64,000 bases of DNA from Branchiostoma floridae. Taxonomy: Eukaryota; Chordata; Leptocardii; Amphioxiformes; Branchiostomatidae. Positions 20,501 to 32,500 of this stretch are shown here, piece after piece. Location: NCBI RefSeq assembly GCF_000003815.2, contig NC_049992.1, positions 17,457,432-17,521,431 on the forward strand. The letters are read 5' to 3'. Numbering within the stretch: the stretch's first letter is position 1; every line of letters starts with the position of its first letter. The position numbers and the translations under genes are program-made. The notes under the pieces are model-generated. The model saw nothing but the letters and a program-made list of their open reading frames with translations, was not told where the DNA came from and made no database searches.

Positions 20501-23500
20501 TCTGGCCCCTTGATTGAAAATGTCGGTAAGATATGCTTTAGCCCTGTCTGACATTTTCTGTCCACGCTTGAACGTCCGGAGTGCCCATCCTTCACTGACA
20601 TGATAGACTTGAGAGGGTTCTTTGGGGCCAGCTTCTCCTTCGACTAGCTGCTGCTGCTGTACCCCTAGCTGTCCTTGAGCTATGCCCGTGACCGCCTGTG
20701 CCCATTGTTTCCGGATTCTATCATAGCTGGATTCTCTTTCCAGTTCTTTATGGTGAGTTCCGACATTCAGATGTTCGTCCAGCTCACCGGCTGAGTGGAA
20801 TGACGCCACGCATCCTGTCTCAGGGCAATGGAAAAGGGACTTAGCACCACCGGCCGTTGACGTTGCGATGTGGCTTGCATGTGGTTGCGAGGGACCAAAC
20901 GGTACTTTGATGTTGAGGGTTCCGGGATGCACCTGTGGGAGCGAAGTGGTTGTTACGATTTCACCTTCCCCAATATTGAAGGATTTCCAAACTCTGACAC
21001 CTTCCTCCACAAACTCGAAGTTATTCCATGATTTGACTCCTTCCCAACTTAGCACCTGATGCTCTTTGGCTGGAACCATCTGAGCAACTGCTATTCTGCA
21101 ACCCTTTATTCCGCCATGCGACTCCAGGGCGTCCTTCATGTCCTCCGCAGTTATGACATCATGCTTTTCATTCACGTAACGGCGAATATGCGTCTTCATA
21201 GACGCAATTTTTCGGTCGCAGATGTCCTTGCCAGCCTGCGGATCGGAAAAGTCATACCGTAGAACTGAAATACCCGTTCTCTCGCCAATCATTGGCAGAG
21301 ACAACAGAAGTGGACCACAATGGTAACATCCCGCGTTGTCCGATCTGAGGAATGCTTTTGACAGCACGGGGTTCTCGGTCTTGATGGTCTGGAGGACATT
21401 TTCCAAGATGGCTGATATGGATTGCCAGTCCTGTCGGCAGCTGTTAAAGATGTGCACAAAACACTCCACATCATACCGCCCCTCGTTTCCTTTGGTGATA
21501 ACTGATGTCACGTGCCAGCTCCTCCCGCGTTTGCCGAAAAACTCAGCCATGTGCTCGCGGTATTTCAACGGAAGGAACTTCATGGCCCAATCAGAGATGA
21601 TGAGAGCTGTTTGATTGTCTAGATGCTGCAGTGCTGATTGTTTTCCAAGCTCCTGATTGACCGCACGTAACATGTGTGCCTTCCAGTTGTAAATGGCTGT
21701 TGATGAATGACCGAAGGTGAAACTCAGGCGATTCTTGTGCTCGTCTGTTAAAAGACCTTGTTCCATCATGTTCTGTACTTCTTTCAGGCAACAGTCTATG
21801 TTTGCACACCTGTCACAGGCAACATCATGGTTGTGGTCACAATTGCCAGCAAATGTTTCCTTACTCTTATCGCTGAGGGCGAACACTATGCAATGGTCAC
21901 GGCATCGGTCTTCAACCTTGACATGTGTCTTGTAGTCGGTTTTCAGGTATCGTTTCGCTGCTTTTAGGCTCTGCTTGGTAGTATTGGCCCAGGGTACTGG
22001 TGCGCCACTCTGAACAAGGGCATCCACGATGTCACACAATGCATCGAAGGCCTCTGCTCCCTCGGTGGAAATGTAGTCTAGACCTTGGAGGGATGTTTGT
22101 TTCCTTGCAGCGCACACCTCTATGATCTTGAAGAGGGTGCGCTCTTGCAGCGGTTGGAAGTTAGTGCTGCTGCAGTATTGATTGTACTGTTGAATGATCC
22201 GAGACGGGATTAGGGTCCGGATAGCAGCAGGTATGGTGATCTTCTCGCCTGAATCAAGTGTCATTGTCTTCGTCCCATATGCAACGTCCTGCAGTAGGTG
22301 TGGCTGGGTCAGGAATGCAAGGAAATAATCCGTCTTGACAGGGCTTAGTCTTGTCCTATATATAGGTTGTTGTTCAATGGGTTTTCCCGGCCCTACCTCT
22401 GCTGCGTGCGCTCTCGCTTGATCAATTCTCCACTTCGTTAGTCCAGGGATAAGATCTTGCAGCTCCTGCTTGGTGTAGTCATCCGCAAAGAGGGACAAGA
22501 TTTGCTGCTGAGTCTGCCACGTGCTGGCTTGCTGGTATGCTTTCACCAAAGTGACCACCGTTTGGTGGTCCCACATCTTCTTTTTGAGGGGGGGGTTCTT
22601 CAGAGAAGGGCGGTGCTTGCACCAGGCTACGCCACAGATCTGTCTCCTGGCCCGGAGCAATAACGCTCATTGTCGCTCTTACTACGTATACCTCCTTCGT
22701 TTTCTTGATATAATAGTTTTGCTGTCTCTCTGTCACTTCCTTCCAGGGGGTGTTCAGACTGGAGCGAAGAGGGCTGATCCTCCCCTCGGATATGTGGTCA
22801 ATAGCTGTATTGAGTGCTTCTCTGTTCTGTTGCTGGTGGTGTTGTTCATCTACCCAGACACTGGTGTCGGCCTCTCCATTACTAGTAGTACTGCTACTCT
22901 GTGATTCAAACGTCACCTCAGCTGCTGGGGCTTCCGAGATTGTTGATGATGACTCGCTATTCCTCTGCAGTGCGATCTCGTGCATGTCTTGGGGACTGGA
23001 GCATACATTTGCTGTCGCTGCAGAAGCCACTGTTTGCGATGGGGGCCCCATGGAACTTTCTGGCTCTCGACTTGGTCCTGGTTGGTCAGAAGTCATCACT
23101 GGCGGGAGTCCTCCCGTTTCAGCACCTGTTGTACCCTTGGACTGGCGTTTTCTACATAGATCGCATATCGCAGAGCCAGCCGGTACTACTGTGTTATAGC
23201 TATTGTACAGCTGAATAGATAGACCAAACGACACACGTCTGGGATTTTTTAGGGCCACGCTCTTTCCCTTGTGCTCCGGGTGAGCACAAGTGTATCTCTT
23301 TCCTCCGGCCCATTGTGTACCTAGGCCAAACCGATGTTTTGGGCAAACAGTCAGTTTGCTTTTTTCCTCCTCCGAGAGATTGAACCTACCCGATCTGTTC
23401 AGAATCAGGTTCTGCTCTGTAATATCTGCCTGCCCCTGTCCACGTCCACTGAGACCTAGGCTGAATAGGTACTGCGTTACGTCTCTCTTGCAGGCAGTTA

Positions 23501-26500
23501 CTGGTATGACAGATATATCTGACGGAGAGTAATGTGAAGAACCACACTCTGACTCCGGGCTTGCAAACGTGCAACTCATTGTTTAGCAACCTACACGAAG
23601 GACACAAAACCGTATAAACTACATGGAATAAATCGGCCATACATGAGAACTCTCAACACACATTTGCAGTAAAATGCAAGACTTACATTGTAATACATGC
23701 AACTGACCCCTGAAGGTTCAATAGAAACACTGTGAGATGTCACAATAATGGGAATGTCTCCGTTCATTCTTAACTATTCATGAATTATTATGATGTACAC
23801 TTACTAAGGGCTTAATTACGATGAAAGTAAAATGCTGGAACCTTACCCTTGTGTATGGTTGTTTCAAAACTCCAAGTTTTCCTGTGAATTCTGGCCTCCA
23901 CTCATCTGGTGGTGCCTTTGGGGTTTTTAGAGTGTCTTAACATTCTCTTGAATGGCCATTTGAATCAGTGGAAATACAAAAAAGTGCCCTTAGCAAAGAG
24001 TAAAAATACCTTAGACAAACGACTGTGTTAGTGGACAATGAAATTCAAAGCTAATGTGTATTTTGTCAACATATCTGTGCCCAAAACCCATAGAAAACCC
24101 CGCGTTAGGTAAAGAGGTCATCAGATCCTTATCTTTATAGCATGACCCCAATCGTCTGGGTCAAACCTTAGAATAACAGAACAAGGCACAGTTTCTGACT
24201 GGGGGAAATGAGGGAGGGTTTAAATTACACCAAGACTTGCTCATTGTCATCTATCCAGCACGCTTTCGTACTGGAAATAAGGAGCAGCTAAAGTGTTCCT
24301 TTTCTTGATGTAAAAGATATGTTGGAAGAAAAGTCATAAAGAAATCAGTTGTCTTATCTTAGAATTTATTCATTCTTTTTTTAGTTTTAAATTTATGATT
24401 TATCTGCAAAAAAAACGGACATGGCAACGATTTTGCTTTTCTTATTTCTACATTGATAATCCCAGGTCCTAATTCCAAGAAGAACGTTTGAAAAACATTG
24501 AAATGAAGCGCTGTTTGTTCACAAAAAAGTTCACAAGAAATGCAGGTCACACTATAGGCACAGTTATGAAAATAGCTAGTTTGCATTTGGAAAACCCCAT
24601 GCAGGGCCGTCTGGAGTTGTCGGATAGAGTGATAATAATAATGATAAGCTTTACGTCTTCTTGATTAGTAACAATGTTGCTTTTTACTATAGAAGCTTGA
24701 ATAGCTACCCTACCGAAACTGGCTTCTCAGCATTTTATTGACGAAAAACCGACACATCCTTGTAACGACACACTATATCATCGAGTATATGTGGCCCAAC
24801 TGGAGGACAACTGTTTTTGAACGACATGTTCGTCTCTCCAGCAACGTTAAGGGGTGGGGGGGTGGGGGTGGGGGTGGGGAGTTAAATTAGTTGTTGTTAA
24901 AGAAAAGAAAAGTATACATGTATTTAGTAAGAGCTAACATCTGTTCAATAACTTAACACATTAAGTCTGCGCATATAGGACAAATGCAGTATCACTACTA
25001 TATCAGATAAGTACAATTTTGCAAAACCCCATACACAGCCTTGTCATTGACTGCGTAGTAACAGGACCGTATATACAGCGTAACTTTTAGCAAACGGAGT
25101 AGAGAACAGCAATCAAATTTTGATAATAATCAGCATGCGAAATCATATTTGAAGATCCTTAAAACCCCCATATGGAGCCCATGTCTATATCTGTAATCGC
25201 TCCTAGTATCTATTATAATAATCTATTGTGTTTACTTCATAAAACAACAAATCTACCCATGACATCCCCCATAGTAAGATGTCATTACCTGATTTATTGT
25301 AATAAAAAATCCCAGAACACCCCATAAAGATCCTCCAGTCACGACTGACATTATCTATGTCCCAATTAGACGACAACTGTTTCTGAATAACCACATGTTC
25401 CTCTATCCAGCAACATTAAAATCATTCTCCAAAACCACCGCTCACTTGAGAAAAAGGCCTCTAAAAATTTTGAGCTGAAATTTGTGAAAATTCTGATCCC
25501 TGTCCTGGTAATATTAGAACGAGTATTTACCTACGACTTTGATTTCCAGATACCCTAAGTACAGTAGTTTCTTACCACAAAATCTGGGGCCTTGGCATTG
25601 ACATTGAAAGGGTGAACAAGGGGGTTATCAGAACCATTAAAATGTAAATTTTGCCATCGTTGAATTTTAGCCATTTTTAGAGGCCTTTTTCTCAAGTGAG
25701 CGGTGGTTTTGGAGAATGGTTTTAATGTTGCTGGATAGAGGAACATGTGGTTATTCAGAAACAGTTGTCGTCTAATAGAGTTAATTCCAGTTGTGGCGGC
25801 CATGTTGGATTTCCGGGGTCATCCGGGGTCATGGCACCAGAACGAGACTGCAGGTGGTACCAGCTGGGCATTCTACTATATAGGCTGTATTGCAGACATA
25901 AGTATGCCATCTTCGGGAGTGCATTTCACCCCTCTAAGGTTAACAACTGCACAATATATGCCTGTTATCTATAGAAAATACTGTTTTGGAAATTTGAACT
26001 TGATTTTGGTGATATTTTTTATTAATTTTTCACATTTTTTGACGGGTGACCTGAGAACAATTAATGTCAGTGTTTATATCCTCCATGTGTGCTGTGTATC
26101 GGTATCTGTGATTAAAACCTACAAAAACATGGAAATATCGGGGTGACAAACCTTTTGGTAGAAATTTAGAAGACATTTGGCTGTTATTCTGATGATTTCT
26201 AGATGCCAAGAACCGTTCTGCAAACTCCGCTCTATGGGAAAATCCTGCGGCACTCAATGGGGAAGGCGGTGTATGTACCGGGTGTGCTCCTTTACTTGTT
26301 TCCCAATTTATCTGACAGTGTTTTTATTGTTTTATTTTAGTTTAAACAACATACCCCGTAAGAAAAATGTCCACATGTTGTATAACATTGTGGGATGAAA
26401 TGTAGCAGATTGTTTACTGTTGTTTTTGCAATTTTTTCAATGCCAAGGTGGGAAAAAAAAACATAACTTTGATTATAAGTGCCAGCGGAGGAGGGATTGT

Positions 26501-29500
26501 AGCCTGAGTGTCATCCTAGGTAGCTTACCGGGCTCCCATACTCACCCCTCACAAACCAGAGGGGTGAGTATGAGAGCCTCCGTAACCAACTAGGATAATA
26601 CTCAGGCTAGAGTCGACCCTCACATTACTCTAAAAACCGGACTTCATGCCAGTTTCAGATCAGTGTGGGTGGAAATGTGACAGAATTTTCACAGACGCTG
26701 CGAACATCTGTTAAAAAAACTACGTATTACTAAGTTCTATCACCAATTTACCTCTTCCACTGACGATAAAATTTACGTTTTTCTCCACATTGGCATTGAA
26801 AAATCCCTAACAGAAAAAAATCTGCTACATTTCATCCCACAATTTTATGGACCCAACATGTGGAATTTGTTGTGTAGGGTTATGTTGTTTAAACTAGAAT
26901 AAAACAATGAAAACATGATTTGGGAAGAAAGCAAAGGAGCACACCCGGCATGACATTCCCATAGAGAGTAGTTTGCAGAACGGATCTTGGCATCAATACA
27001 TCATCAGAACAACTGCCAAATGTCTTCTAAATTTCTACCCGCAAAGATGTCATCCACATATTTTGTGTATTTGTAGGGTTTTATCCCAATAGTAAACCTA
27101 CTATATCACAGTTACCAATACAAAGCACTCATGGATGATATAAACACTGACACTAATTGTTCTCAGGTCACCCATAAAAAATGTGAAAAATTGATTAAAA
27201 AATATCACCAAAATCAAATTCAAATGTCCCAAACAATATTTTCTATATATAACAGGCATATATTGTGCAGTTGTTAACCTTAGAGGGGTGAAATGCACTC
27301 CCGAAGATGGCATACTTATGTCTGCAATACAGCCTATATAGTAGAATGCCCAGCTGGTACCACCTGCAGTCTCGTTCTGGTGCCATGACCCCGGATGACC
27401 CCGGAAATCCAACATGGCCGCCACAACTGGAATTAACTCTATTAGACGACAACTGTTTCTGAATAACCACATGTTCCTCTATCCAGCAACATTAAAACCA
27501 TTCTCCAAAACCACCGCTCACTTGAGAAAAAGGCCTCTAAAAATGGCTAAAATTCAACGATGGCAAAATTTACATTTTAATGGTTCTGATAACCCCCTTG
27601 TTCACCCTTTCAATGTCAATGCCAAGGCCCCAGATTTTGTGGTAAGAAACTACTGTACTTAGGGTATCTGGAAATCAAAGTCGTAGGTAAATACTCGTTC
27701 TAATATTACCAGGACAGGGATCAGAATTTTCACAAATTTCAGCTCAAAATGCCTTGATTTTTTGGGGTCCCAAAAGGGGATCCCAGAACTCCACAACCAA
27801 AGATACCTGAGAAGTTTTAATTGTATGGTTGGTGAAGGTTCCACCCACCTATCCCACATGCAAAATATGAGCGGATTTGGCTGACCCCCATCTTCCGACC
27901 TCTGCCTGGTTTTCTCATGCAATGACTCTTAATGTGTTTTTGTTAACCTTTATGATTGTTGAAAAAACGTGTGTCCATAACCATTTTCTGCACTAATTAT
28001 CATCTGGACAGGTAGTAATAAACTACATTGAAGTAATCATATAAAACGCCCCTCAAATTCTCTGGCTAAAAAATGCCACCTAGCGACTTTTGTAAAACTA
28101 CAGAAAAGATTCCCATGCATCCTTTACTTACGTTTATAAACGGGTTGTCCTGAACAAGTTGTAGGGCGATATCGGTGCACCCAAGGGCTTGTGCGTCGGT
28201 AGGGACTTTGCCGTCATGTTCCCACGCCCTGAATGTGAAAGGTAAAAAATTCAAAACATTTTCTATCATCTGGTCGGCGTTATCCATGTGGATGTCTTTA
28301 TGAGGGGTGCCTAAGCATTCGCACGAACCCTATGAAATTCGTACGAATATTATGTGATACGCACGAACCACTATGCAAAAACGCACGAATATTATGAAAT
28401 TCGCACGAATCACTATGCGAAAACGTACGAATTTTATGAAATTCGCACGATTCACTATGTGACACTAACGAACACTATGTGATTCGCACGATCCTTATGC
28501 GAAACCAGCGGCCGGGAGGAGGCATGATTTTGATCGTTTCTACCCGTGATATTTATATTTCAAGGCATGCAATGGACATTTACCGTCGCAAAGATGTATT
28601 TGATAGCCTGTGAGCTACTGTTTTGCTTCATTTCGGCGTGTTACATCGTATTTTCCGTCGCCGAAGCGGCGAAGCCGCCATCTTGAAAATCCCGCTCCGT
28701 CTGTCACGTGACCCCGGCAGTGGTTACGCAATTTCGCATAAGGATCGTGCGAATCACATAGTGTTCGTGTGTGTCACATAGTGATTCGTGCGAATTTCAT
28801 AATATTCGTGCGTTTTTGCATAGTGTTTCGTGCGAATTTCATAATATTCGTGCGTTTTCGCATAGTGATTCGCGTGTATCACATAATATTCGTACGAATT
28901 TCATAGGGTTCGTGCGAATGCTTAGGCACCCCTGTTTATCAAGGATCACGATGTTGCGAACTCTCGAAGTTTTGGGGAATCACGCGTGGTTTGGCAAATC
29001 ACGCGTGATTCCACGAGACCTAGAGAGGGAAGAGGTAACAAACTGCAGCACGTCACCGGAACGTACTGCGCCTGCGCGAAAAGTATAGACATGCTAAACC
29101 TTGCTAAACCCCCGGTTTACTAAAGGGCCGCATTTAAGAAAGTACGTGCGTATATAAGGGTGAAATCCCGTGTACGTTTTACATGAAACCATGTCTCTAA
29201 CATATATTGTGCAACAAGCGGGATTTCAATGCAACGTTGACCAAACCAAGCCCCAAACCACCAGGGTTCGCGCAGGCGCAGTACGTTCCGGTGACGTGCT
29301 ACAAACTGCTACATTTGCACCACTATTTATTCTGTTAACCCATTGGTCCGATAGGGATGACGTCACTTCCGGTTACCAGGTATATATAGAGGTGCACACC
29401 TGAGCACAACGTGCATGCTGCCAGATTCCCCGACCACGTCTGGGTCCACACTCCGCCGGCACCGCCGAAGCAAACATGTCCAAGCTGAAGATGCCGACAG

Positions 29501-32500
29501 GAGGTTTGCGTTAGTTTCAGCGCCCAGTGACGGTCGGTCTGGGACGCCGAAGGGACCTCGAGGGTTTAGCGGTATCGCTGGGTCGGCGTACGGGGGACGT
29601 TGGTCCCCCGGAAGGTTTGACGAGATATTCTGTGTCTCCTCGTGTTTTCAATTACCGTGTGTGCTTTCAGGAGTGCAGAGTACCGTCCTTGTTCTTGCCG
29701 TGCTGGACACCTGGAATTCTGAGGGCCGGCTGTATTGTTCTAACATTTACATTTCTGTCGCGTATTCGTATGTATGAGCTTTTAGCGGCTCGGGGGAGGA
29801 TGGCCGCCTTACACCATTTTTCGTTTTACAGCTTCAATTTTTTTTTCCTAGGCCGGGTCGAGTTTAGGACGTTTTTAGTTCACGCTGGTGTTCTGTTCTG
29901 CGTGGAGCTGAGTGATTCTTGTGTGGTTTCGTGACCTTGTGTATGTTTTTAGCAGCGTTCGACAGCAACATCCAAGCAGATAGTTGGTGCCCACGTGGCA
30001 AGCCGGGGGTTCTCTGAAATTCCTTTGTCGCCATGTTTTTGCATCCTTTCTATCCTCTGCAAAGGAAACCTGGGGGTGTTGGCTTTTATGCTGAGGTGTG
30101 GAGCAGAACGAGAGTTTCCAGATTTTATGTCATTTTCTGATTTCGTGAATATTTTCAGGCAGGAACAGAGGAAGACGATGGCATGGTCCAGGAGGCTGTG
30201 TTGGGGTTTTCTGCTACCATTTGTTTTAGTTTGTATGTGTATGAGTGTGCACCTGTAAGGCGTGGTGACTGAGTTGTGGACACGCGTGGCCCCAGACACT
30301 CCACGTAACGCGGCTCGCTCGCATGTGGGATCTGGGCGGTGTGGAAGTTGCGTATGTTTTAGACTTGTCTGTCTGGGACCGGACCTGTTGCCGGGCACCC
30401 GTCCCTTCCCACTGTCTCATGGTTCACGTGTTGTTCATACAGGTCTGACGCTTTCCCCCTCCAACAACAGGGATGCGCGGGACACACCACCACCCAGAGC
30501 CGGCATAAGCCACCCTCAACCTCGCCAGATGTGCGGCCTGATAGGACCCGTTGGTGGCCTGCACAAGCCTTAGCAGCAGAGAGGGCTCAAGACGCGCCGG
30601 GAACCTGTTAGCCGAACAATTAGGCTGTGATGTTTTATATTGTGAACCATGTTTTTTGTGCCGAACATAGTGCTACAAGGGACAGCGGTCAGAGGATCAG
30701 GGTCGACTGGCGCTCCAGTCCCCGACACCGCCCAGCCCCTGCCGGTCAGTTCAGCTAACCCCGCCGACAACTCAAGGAACCGTAAGTCATTTTCCCCCTA
30801 CTTTTCGTGAATAAATTTTTGACATGTCGTTCTCCAGTGCGATGGGGTGCCGCGGGATGCTGGAGGGTTAGGATCTAATCGAGCAACCCTGTTTTGAGAT
30901 TGGTCTGACCAAGAACGTCTTTGGTCTGACGCCGTTTATAGCACGGCAAGATATCGTTCAGTGCGATGGGGTTCCGCGGTAAGCTGAATGACCCCCCCCC
31001 CCCCCCCAAAAAAAAATGTGCAGTCTTTCTTCAGCTCGGTGTGACGTTATCCAGTGCGAAGGGTTTCCGCGGAAGGCTGGACGATCCGAGAAACTGTGTT
31101 CTTTTAATCCTTTTTCGTGATTTGTTGTGATATCATCCAGTGCGAAGGGGTTCCGCGGAAAGCTGGATTCTTGGAAAACCCTAAAAGTTGTGTACGCTCT
31201 TGTTTGACATTTGGCGATTTTATCCAGCGCGACGGGGTCCCGCGGAAGGCTGGATAACATGCTATGCGGGAGTGTGTAAGGACTTGGTCCGGACTGAGGC
31301 TCGGTTATAGTGTATGTGGGACACGGGCATAAGGAATGGAGTGGGCAATATGTTTTGCGTTTTTTGAAATTGTGCGCATAGGATTTTGTTGTTTTTCGGT
31401 ACATTGCGGATTTTGCCAGATGCACTAGAGAGCTCCCTTTATGGGACATCAGAAGGGCGTGGTTCCGATCCCAAAGTCGCCGAGTAGATAGGATAGCATT
31501 CGAAGAATTTTCATTCCTTCCTGTTTTCGCTCAACTTATGTACGTGGAGAAATTTAGATCGGTATTCTCGGCGTTGACTTTCCCTCAGTTTTCGAAGCGC
31601 GATTAGAGTGGGTAAACGTTGTTTTGATGAAGTTCAGAGAAGAACATGATGAAGTGTGGGGGACAAGTCGAGAGATATAAGAAAGGGATTGGATGGGTAA
31701 GGGGAGAGGAAAGGTGAGAGAGTGATGATAAGGACGGGAAGACGGGATGAAGATAGGGAGTGATTTTAACAGTTTCAGGAAGAGGAAAGGAGCGACTAGA
31801 TACCTTTGGAAAGTATCATAGTAGGGAGGCGACGAAGTGAAAGCAATTGAATGCCGGGAATAGGTAGGAGCATAACAGCCAAAGAGGGCTGGGGCAAAGA
31901 CGGCAGTTTTCCGCATCACTTCATACCGGAGGATCAATGGCGAACAGGACAAATAGGATACTATTTATTCTGTTCGCCCATTGGTCCGATAGGGATGACG
32001 TCACTTCCGGTTACCAGGTATATATAGAGGTGCACACCTGAGCACAACGTGCATGCTGCCAGATCCTCCGTCCTCGTCTGGGGCCTAAAGCGAACCCGCC
32101 CACCCAACCCTCGACATGTTCTCGCTTCGGGCGGTGCTGGGCGCCCGCTATACGGCGGGCGCATTAGCTCACAGACAACTTTAGGCTTCAGACGGCAGTT
32201 TTCCGCATCACTTCATACCGGAGGATCAATGGCGAACAGGACAAATAGGATACTTTCTCAACTGCAGAGATCACCTTGTCTGATGGTGGCAAGCAAGTCT
32301 AGCATAACAGCCATGCTAGGGTAACACAATGGATCTCGACGTTTTAGGGAATCGATCACGCGACTGGCCCTCCCCGAAGGAGGCCGGCCGGATGTTAAGG
32401 TGATATCTCACTGCACTTGGGGCATCGGTGCGGCACTGCGGGGTACGAAAGATGACGAATTTCAGAGATAAAGAACGAATTTTCTTACGTTTTGTGCATT

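Larger units (their letters stand above)
18832..27928. mobile_element. 9.1 kb TTAA-flanked composite DNA transposon with long terminal inverted repeats, in ALP copy A intron 5
   Basis: TTAA at 18828-18831 and 27929-27932 flanks inverted termini GAGTCATTGCATGAGAAAAC. The arms stay complementary for about 500 bp (to 19335 on the left and 27450 on the right). Inside are two related elements joined head to head: a gene-bearing one (18832 to about 25466) and a gene-less foldback (about 25467-27928). Each lacks its end at the junction. The intron is 389 bp in copy B, so all of this was inserted after the gene duplicated or was never in B. TTAA targets are known for piggyBac and Kolobok superfamilies, but the protein looks like neither to me by eye. 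Confidence 0.85.

Noticed and set aside
25745..26146. 133-codon frame, with a near-identical partner at 27101-27472
   Set aside because: It is duplicated only because it lies in the inverted arms of the foldback element; no domain, and bias is not coding-like.
18832..27928. ProtoRAG-like (RAG1/RAG2) transposon, known from amphioxus
   Set aside because: Target duplication is TTAA rather than a 5 bp site, termini do not begin CACTATG-like, and no RAG1 or RAG2 motif is readable.
28360..28520. CRISPR-like regular repeats (CGCACGAAT units)
   Set aside because: Eukaryotic context, palindromic mirror in the other arm, degenerate repeats without spacers of uniform length: a MITE.
29415..30573. Several 100-150 codon frames in the split-repeat element
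   Set aside because: No reverse transcriptase, RNase H or recombinase motif in any of them; frames overlap on both strands in GC-rich DNA.
30958..31449. 163-codon - strand frame with repeated [15 protein letters not shown] words
   Set aside because: The repetition comes from the hairpin array; the words differ in frame and the paired-arm changes fit structure, not protein.
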